Shown: in pieces, positions 60,134 to 64,000 of the stretch
Layout: each line of letters opens with the position of its first letter
How positions within the stretch are numbered: the first letter of the stretch is position 1
Assembly: GCA_022599915.1 (NCBI GenBank)
Contig: JAHZLH010000053.1
Location: 27,651 to 91,650 of the forward strand
Direction: 5' to 3'
From: Actinomycetes bacterium
GTDB lineage: Bacteria; Actinomycetota; Actinomycetes; S36-B12; GCA-2699445
DNA length: 64,000 nucleotides
Notes under the pieces: model-generated
Databases searched by the model: none
Told to the model about the DNA's origin: nothing
What the model saw: only the letters and a program-made list of their open reading frames with translations
Position numbers and translations under genes: made by a program

Positions 60134-63100
60134 CTAGCGGGATACCCAGATCTGGAAACTCTCGTCGCGATCTCTGAAGCCATCGGCGGGTATGTCTTCG
60201 CCAGCAGCGAGTTGTTCCACCGTTGTCGCTAGCACCTCGTCAGCAACCAGTTGGCCATGTTCAGCCATGGCTGCGGCTACTTGCGGATCCTGGCTATGCC
60301 AGCGCAAGGTGATGCGATCGCTGACGTCGAAACCAGAACTCTTGCGGGCTTCCTGCACCACCCGGATTAACTGCCGGGCGAGGCCCATGCGCTGCAGTTC
60401 ATCGGTCAACTCCAGATCCAGCGCCACGGTGGCACCTTCGCCGGTTGCCACGGCCCAGCCTTCGCGCGGGGTTTCGGTGATGATGACGTCGTCTTGCGAC
60501 AGTTCCACCGCGTCGAGCTCGGGAACCGTAATGCGGGTGGTGCCATCGCTAGAGCGAAGTTGGCCCACCAGCCCCTCGGGATCCAACTCGCCGATCGCTC
60601 GCGCTACGAGTTGGGTTTGCTTGCCGAACCTTGCCCCAAGATTGCGGAAGTTGGGTTTGACCGACACGTCCACCAAGTCACCGGCCGCAGCCGCCAGTGA
60701 CTTGATCTCTATGGTGTTCAGTTCCTCAGCGATCTGCTGCCGCATATCGTCACTGAGGTCATCCCAGCCTTGGGCGGCGATCAGCGCGACCGACAACGGC
60801 TGCCGAGTTCCGATATTGGACTCGCCGCGGGCGGTGCGACCCAGATCCACCAGTTTGCGCACCAGCGACATCTGCTCATCCAGGCTGGCGTCGATCAGCG
60901 CGGGGTTCGGTTCCGGCCAGGCGGCCAGATGCACCGACGCCACGCCCGTGCTGTCAGCAAAGAGGTCCTGCCACACCCGCTCGGTGATGAACGGCGTGAG
61001 CGGGGCCATCGCCAGCGTGAGCAAGCGCAGACATTCGTGCAGCGTTTGTAGTGCGGCGGGGTCGCCTTCCCAAAACCGACGGCGGGAACGACGCACATAC
61101 CAGTTGGACAGCGCATCAATGAAGTTCCCCAGCAGTCGCCCCGCCCGCTGGCTGTCGAACTCCTCTAGGGCGGCGTCCACTTCGGCCACCAGGCCGTTGG
61201 CGCGCGACAGTGCCCACCGGTCCATCACGTGATCGCTTGCCGGAGCGCTGTCGCTGGGCTCCCAGTCGGCTGTTCTTGCGTACAGGGCTTGGAAGGAGAC
61301 AGTGCTCCAGTAGGTCGAGAGCGTGCGACGCCAGACTTCTTCGATCGCCTGGTGCCCCACTCGCCGCGCCTGCCACGGTGAACCGCTGGCCAGCATGAAC
61401 CAGCGGACCGCGTCGGCGCCGTGCTCGTCCATCAACTCGATTGGATCAAGCACGTTGCCCAAGTTCTTGGACATCTTGCGGCCGTCCTCGTCCAAGATGT
61501 GGCCGAGGCACAAGACATTGCGGTAGGAGGACTCGTCGAACACCAGCGTGCCCACCGCCATCAGGGTGTAGAACCAACCGCGGGTTTGGTCGATGGCCTC
61601 ACAGATGTAGTCAGCCGGGTAGCTGGCGCGAAACTCCTCCTGATTCTGATGCGGGTAACCCCACTGTGCGAAGGGCATCGCGCCGGAGTCGTACCAGCAG
61701 TCGATGACCTCAGGTACTCGGTTCGCGGTCTCGCCACAGTCGGGGCAGGGGATGGTGATGTCGTCCACGAAGGGTCGATGTGGATCCATGCCAGAGACAT
61801 CTTGGCCAGCCAACTGTGACAGTTCGGCCAGCGATCCAACGGCGGTGATGTGGTCTTCCGGGCAGCGCCACAACGGCAGTGGGGTGCCCCAGTAGCGGTT
61901 ACGGGACAGCGCCCAGTCGATGTTGTTGTTCAGCCAGTCGCCGTAGCGGCCCCACTTGATGGTGGGTGGGAACCAGTTGGTCGCCTCGTTTTGCGCCAGC
62001 AGTTCGTCTTTGCGGGCAGTGGTCTTGATGTACCAAGACGGCTGGGCGTAGTAGATCAACGGCGTGTGGCAGCGCCAGCAGTGCGGGTAGGCGTGCTCGT
62101 ACGGCAGGTCCTGCAACAGCAGGCCGCGTTTTTCCAGGTCCGCGACTAGGTCCGGGTCGGCGTCCTTGAAGAACTTGCCGCCCACCAGCGGAATGTCCGG
62201 CTCGAAAGTGCCGTCCGGTTGCACTGGATTCACTACCGGTAGCCCGTTGTCTCGACCTACGGCCAAGTCGTCGGCACCAAAGGCGGGCGCGAGGTGGACC
62301 AGTCCGGAGCCGTCGTCGGTGGTGACGAAGTCACCGAGCACCACGATGTGGGCGTCGGGAACCTCCACCAAGTCGAAAGGAGCCTGGTAGTGGGAGCCAG
62401 CTAGGTCGTTCGGGCTGATCCGCTCCAGCACTTCGACGTCTTCATCTTGGAAGATGTGCTCCACCAAGGCCTCGGCCAGCACCAGCGTTTCTTCCCCCGA
62501 CCGCACGATCACGTAGTCGGCGGTGGGGGAGGCCGCGACCGCGGTGTTGGAGACCAGGGTCCACGGGGTGGTCGTCCACACCACCAGTGCTGCCCCGGGG
62601 TGGCGTTCGGCGATCGGACCGTCGAGCAGTGGGAAACGCACGAACACCGATGGATCGACGACGTCTTCGTAACCTTGGGCCAGTTCGTGATCGGACAGTC
62701 CCGTCCCGCAGCGGGGGCAGTAGGGGGCGACTCGATGATCTTGCGCCAGCAGACCGCGATCGAAGATCTGCTTCAGTGACCACCACACCGATTCCACATA
62801 GGCCGGGTTCATGGTCCAGTAGGCCTGATCCATGTCGACCCAATAGCCCATCCGCTCGGTCATCACCGCGAACTGGTCGACGTGGCGCAGCACCGATTCC
62901 CGACACTTGTCGTTGAACTCGGCGATACCGAAGGCTTCGATGTCTTGTTTGCCGCTGAAACCCAGTTCTCGCTCCACGGTGAGTTCGACCGGGAGCCCGT
63001 GGCAGTCCCAACCGGCGCGACGGGGTACGTGGTAGCCCTTCATCGTGCGATGGCGCGGAAAAATGTCCTTGAAGACCCGCGCCTCGATGTGATGAGTTCC

Positions 63101-63265
63101 TGGCACACCGTTTGCGGTGGGCGGTCCCTCGTAAAACACCCACTGCGGCTTGCCGGCAGTTTGTTCCAAACTCTGGTGGAAGATGTCGTTGTCCTGCCAG
63201 AACTGCAGGATCCCCGCCTCCATGTCGGCGGCGCGTTCAATGCGGGGAGCAACCTCGCGGTACAT
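60134..63265 (-). CDS. ileS: Isoleucyl-tRNA synthetase
   Basis: 1043 residues from ATG 63265, with GGAGGG 4 nt upstream; a longer reading to 63358 runs through the T-box. Class I motifs: PTANGVPGTHHIEARVFKD (HIGH equivalent) and GRKMSKNLGNVLDP (KMSKS equivalent). The CP1 editing domain is intact (VVWTTTPWTLVSNTA). The anticodon-binding end includes LSNWYVRRSRRRFWEG. The length and the HIEAR form match the eukaryote-like type of IleRS, associated with mupirocin tolerance. It charges tRNA-Ile. Expression is predicted to respond to uncharged tRNA-Ile through the upstream T-box. Confidence 0.96.
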   Translation of the reverse strand: MYREVAPRIERAADMEAGILQFWQDNDIFHQSLEQTAGKPQWVFYEGPPTANGVPGTHHIEARVFKDIFPRHRTMKGYHVPRRAGWDCHGLPVELTVERELGFSGKQDIEAFGIAEFNDKCRESVLRHVDQFAVMTERMGYWVDMDQAYWTMNPAYVESVWWSLKQIFDRGLLAQDHRVAPYCPRCGTGLSDHELAQGYEDVVDPSVFVRFPLLDGPIAERHPGAALVVWTTTPWTLVSNTAVAASPTADYVIVRSGEETLVLAEALVEHIFQDEDVEVLERISPNDLAGSHYQAPFDLVEVPDAHIVVLGDFVTTDDGSGLVHLAPAFGADDLAVGRDNGLPVVNPVQPDGTFEPDIPLVGGKFFKDADPDLVADLEKRGLLLQDLPYEHAYPHCWRCHTPLIYYAQPSWYIKTTARKDELLAQNEATNWFPPTIKWGRYGDWLNNNIDWALSRNRYWGTPLPLWRCPEDHITAVGSLAELSQLAGQDVSGMDPHRPFVDDITIPCPDCGETANRVPEVIDCWYDSGAMPFAQWGYPHQNQEEFRASYPADYICEAIDQTRGWFYTLMAVGTLVFDESSYRNVLCLGHILDEDGRKMSKNLGNVLDPIELMDEHGADAVRWFMLASGSPWQARRVGHQAIEEVWRRTLSTYWSTVSFQALYARTADWEPSDSAPASDHVMDRWALSRANGLVAEVDAALEEFDSQRAGRLLGNFIDALSNWYVRRSRRRFWEGDPAALQTLHECLRLLTLAMAPLTPFITERVWQDLFADSTGVASVHLAAWPEPNPALIDASLDEQMSLVRKLVDLGRTARGESNIGTRQPLSVALIAAQGWDDLSDDMRQQIAEELNTIEIKSLAAAAGDLVDVSVKPNFRNLGARFGKQTQLVARAIGELDPEGLVGQLRSSDGTTRITVPELDAVELSQDDVIITETPREGWAVATGEGATVALDLELTDELQRMGLARQLIRVVQEARKSSGFDVSDRITLRWHSQDPQVAAAMAEHGQLVADEVLATTVEQLAAGEDIPADGFRDRDESFQIWVSR

Positions 63266-63497
63266 CGACCCTCCGTGCTGTAACACCGGAAGGGACGGGA
63301 GGGCGCTTTGCCGTTCCCGCGGTACCACCCTTCTTGTCGCTGGGCTGCGACCGCTCATTGCGCACCGCGGCTGGATTTACTGGGCCAGTAGGCCGTTCTA
63401 CCAGCGACTCCGGGGTGATGTGGTGCGCGATGACCGCCGGACTCACACCATCTCCGGTCGCTCTCCAGTCATTGATCGCGCCGCACGCGTCCCCATC
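63266..63497 (-). promoter_or_regulatory. Translational T-box riboswitch of ileS, specifier AUC
   Basis: On the minus strand the T-box core GGGTGGTACCGCGG runs from 63330 to 63317; TGGT pairs with the tRNA ACCA end with discriminator A, as in tRNA-Ile. Stem I is ultrashort: GGGG (63494-63491) pairs with CCCC (63415-63412), and GTGCG with CGCAC farther in. The internal loop ACATCA holds the isoleucine codon AUC at 63419-63417. Between T-box and gene, CCCTCC (63303-63298) can pair with the ribosome site GGAGGG (63274-63269). This is the actinobacterial type II arrangement, where tRNA binding frees the ribosome site. Confidence 0.9.
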
Positions 63498-63675
63498 GAC
63501 GTGTTGCGGTGTCCTAATACTAGGCCAGTCTCATGCGCCTGGTGGCGACCTGGGACCGACGAAGACACCGAAACCGGGTCACATCGCTACATTGAGTGAC
63601 GAATCTCACCCGATAATGTTCTTGCTTGCGCGGGGGGTGTTCCCTACATTCAGCAATGATCGTGAACGGAGAGTC

Positions 63676-64000
63676 ATGGGTGAGAAGTCGCTAGTCGGCA
63701 AAGTGAAGAGTGCGGTGGGGGGCGCGGCCAATAAAGTGACGCGGCGAGGTTCAGAGTCAACTGAGACCAAGTCCGCGGCCAAAGGTTCGGGCAAGAAGAC
63801 GGCCAAGAAGACCGTGGTCAGGAAGTCTCCCGGCAAGACCCCAGCCAAGAAGACCGTAACCACTAAGGCCCCAGCCAAGAAGGCGCCCGCGAAGAAGGCG
63901 CCCGCGAAGAAGGCGCCCGCAGCCGCGAAGAAAGCCCCCGCCAAGAAGAGCCCCGCAGCCGCGAAGCCGGCGAAAGCCGAGCCGGAGAACAAAGTTAGGG
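63676..64000 (+). CDS. Lys/Ala/Pro-rich protein, probably DksA/TraR type, cut at right edge
   Basis: The frame is open from ATG 63676, with GGAG a few bases upstream, to the window end (108 codons). It begins MGEKSLVGKVKSAVGGAANKV, followed by a highly basic tail with APAKK pentapeptides repeated like histone H1. In many actinobacteria the gene beside ileS encodes a DksA/TraR zinc-finger protein with such a Lys/Ala/Pro N-terminus, and I expect that domain beyond the edge. A histone-like protein without the zinc finger is the alternative. A large opposite-strand reading (63606-63992) is its shadow. Confidence 0.65.
   Translation, partial: MGEKSLVGKVKSAVGGAANKVTRRGSESTETKSAAKGSGKKTAKKTVVRKSPGKTPAKKTVTTKAPAKKAPAKKAPAKKAPAAAKKAPAKKSPAAAKPAKAEPENKVR
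63868..63912 (+). repeat. Tandem 15-nt repeat encoding APAKK
   Basis: Three successive 15-nt units; the last two are identical (GCGCCCGCGAAGAAG). They encode Ala-Pro-Ala-Lys-Lys and lie in the basic N-terminal tail of the protein cut at the right edge. Confidence 0.85.

Noticed and set aside
60192..61232. 346-codon plus-strand frame opposite ileS
   Set aside because: Ser/Arg/Ala-rich shadow of the synthetase anticodon-binding region.
1..64000. CRISPR arrays, insertion sequences, prophage, tRNA and rRNA genes
   Set aside because: No regular repeat-spacer pattern, transposase, integrase, phage gene or cloverleaf was seen on either strand by reading; a tRNA scan would be needed to be certain about tRNAs.

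Overview
The window looks like a chromosomal segment of an actinobacterium (Actinomycetota), probably aquatic. The evidence is a complete actinobacterial division and cell wall (dcw) cluster with a meso-diaminopimelate type MurE, a pafB-pafC pair, a mutagenesis operon with DUF6504 and SAV_6107-type HEPN genes, DUF3040, DUF6758 and DUF4436 proteins, and an ileS T-box of the short actinobacterial type. A heliorhodopsin and a carotenoid-modification operon suggest a sunlit habitat. I see no rRNA, tRNA, CRISPR array, insertion sequence or prophage. Domain and family names are recognised by eye; no database search was run.

Layout. Positions 1-8.2 kb are accessory: a partial TMEM175-like channel, a YeiH-type exporter, a secreted pentapeptide-repeat protein, a secreted beta-propeller protein with duplicated FN3 domains, the heliorhodopsin, a GNAT acyltransferase and a secreted protein of unknown role. 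A 50-nt repeat occurs on both sides of the GNAT gene. 8.4-24.5 kb is mostly housekeeping: an ABC exporter pair, an alpha/beta hydrolase, a DUF4436 protein, a lipoprotein plus DUF309 pair, an amidase, a Nei-type glycosylase, a 44-residue basic protein, pafB-pafC, an acyl-CoA dehydrogenase, a GSP17M-like stress protein, DUF6758, a TetR regulator divergent from an oxidoreductase with two palindromic operators between them, and MarC. 24.5-28.6 kb is a minus-strand operon: YbaK-like deacylase, CruF-like hydratase, glycosyltransferase and CrtI/CrtD-like desaturase.

28.6-34.7 kb is a DNA-damage mutagenesis operon (DUF6504, HEPN, DnaE2-like polymerase, DinB). Its control region has a perfect actinobacterial SOS box and, just upstream, a sequence that closely fits the RecA-NDp motif used by PafBC, whose genes are also in this window. 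After DUF3040 and a CopC-CopD fusion with no ordinary start codon comes the dcw cluster (37.4-55.2 kb): mraZ, rsmH, ftsL, ftsI, murE, murF, mraY, murD, ftsW, murG, murC, ftsQ, ftsZ, pgeF, yggS, sepF, yggT. Most junctions overlap by 1-8 nt. The mraZ promoter carries four MraZ-like boxes at exact 10-nt spacing.

55.3-64 kb: where divIVA often follows yggT in this phylum, the window has a large secreted GH16 glycanase with four carbohydrate-binding-like modules and a divergent choice-of-anchor-D protein lacking an export signal. Then come ileS with its T-box leader on the minus strand and the start of a Lys/Ala/Pro-rich protein, probably of the DksA/TraR group, cut by the right edge.
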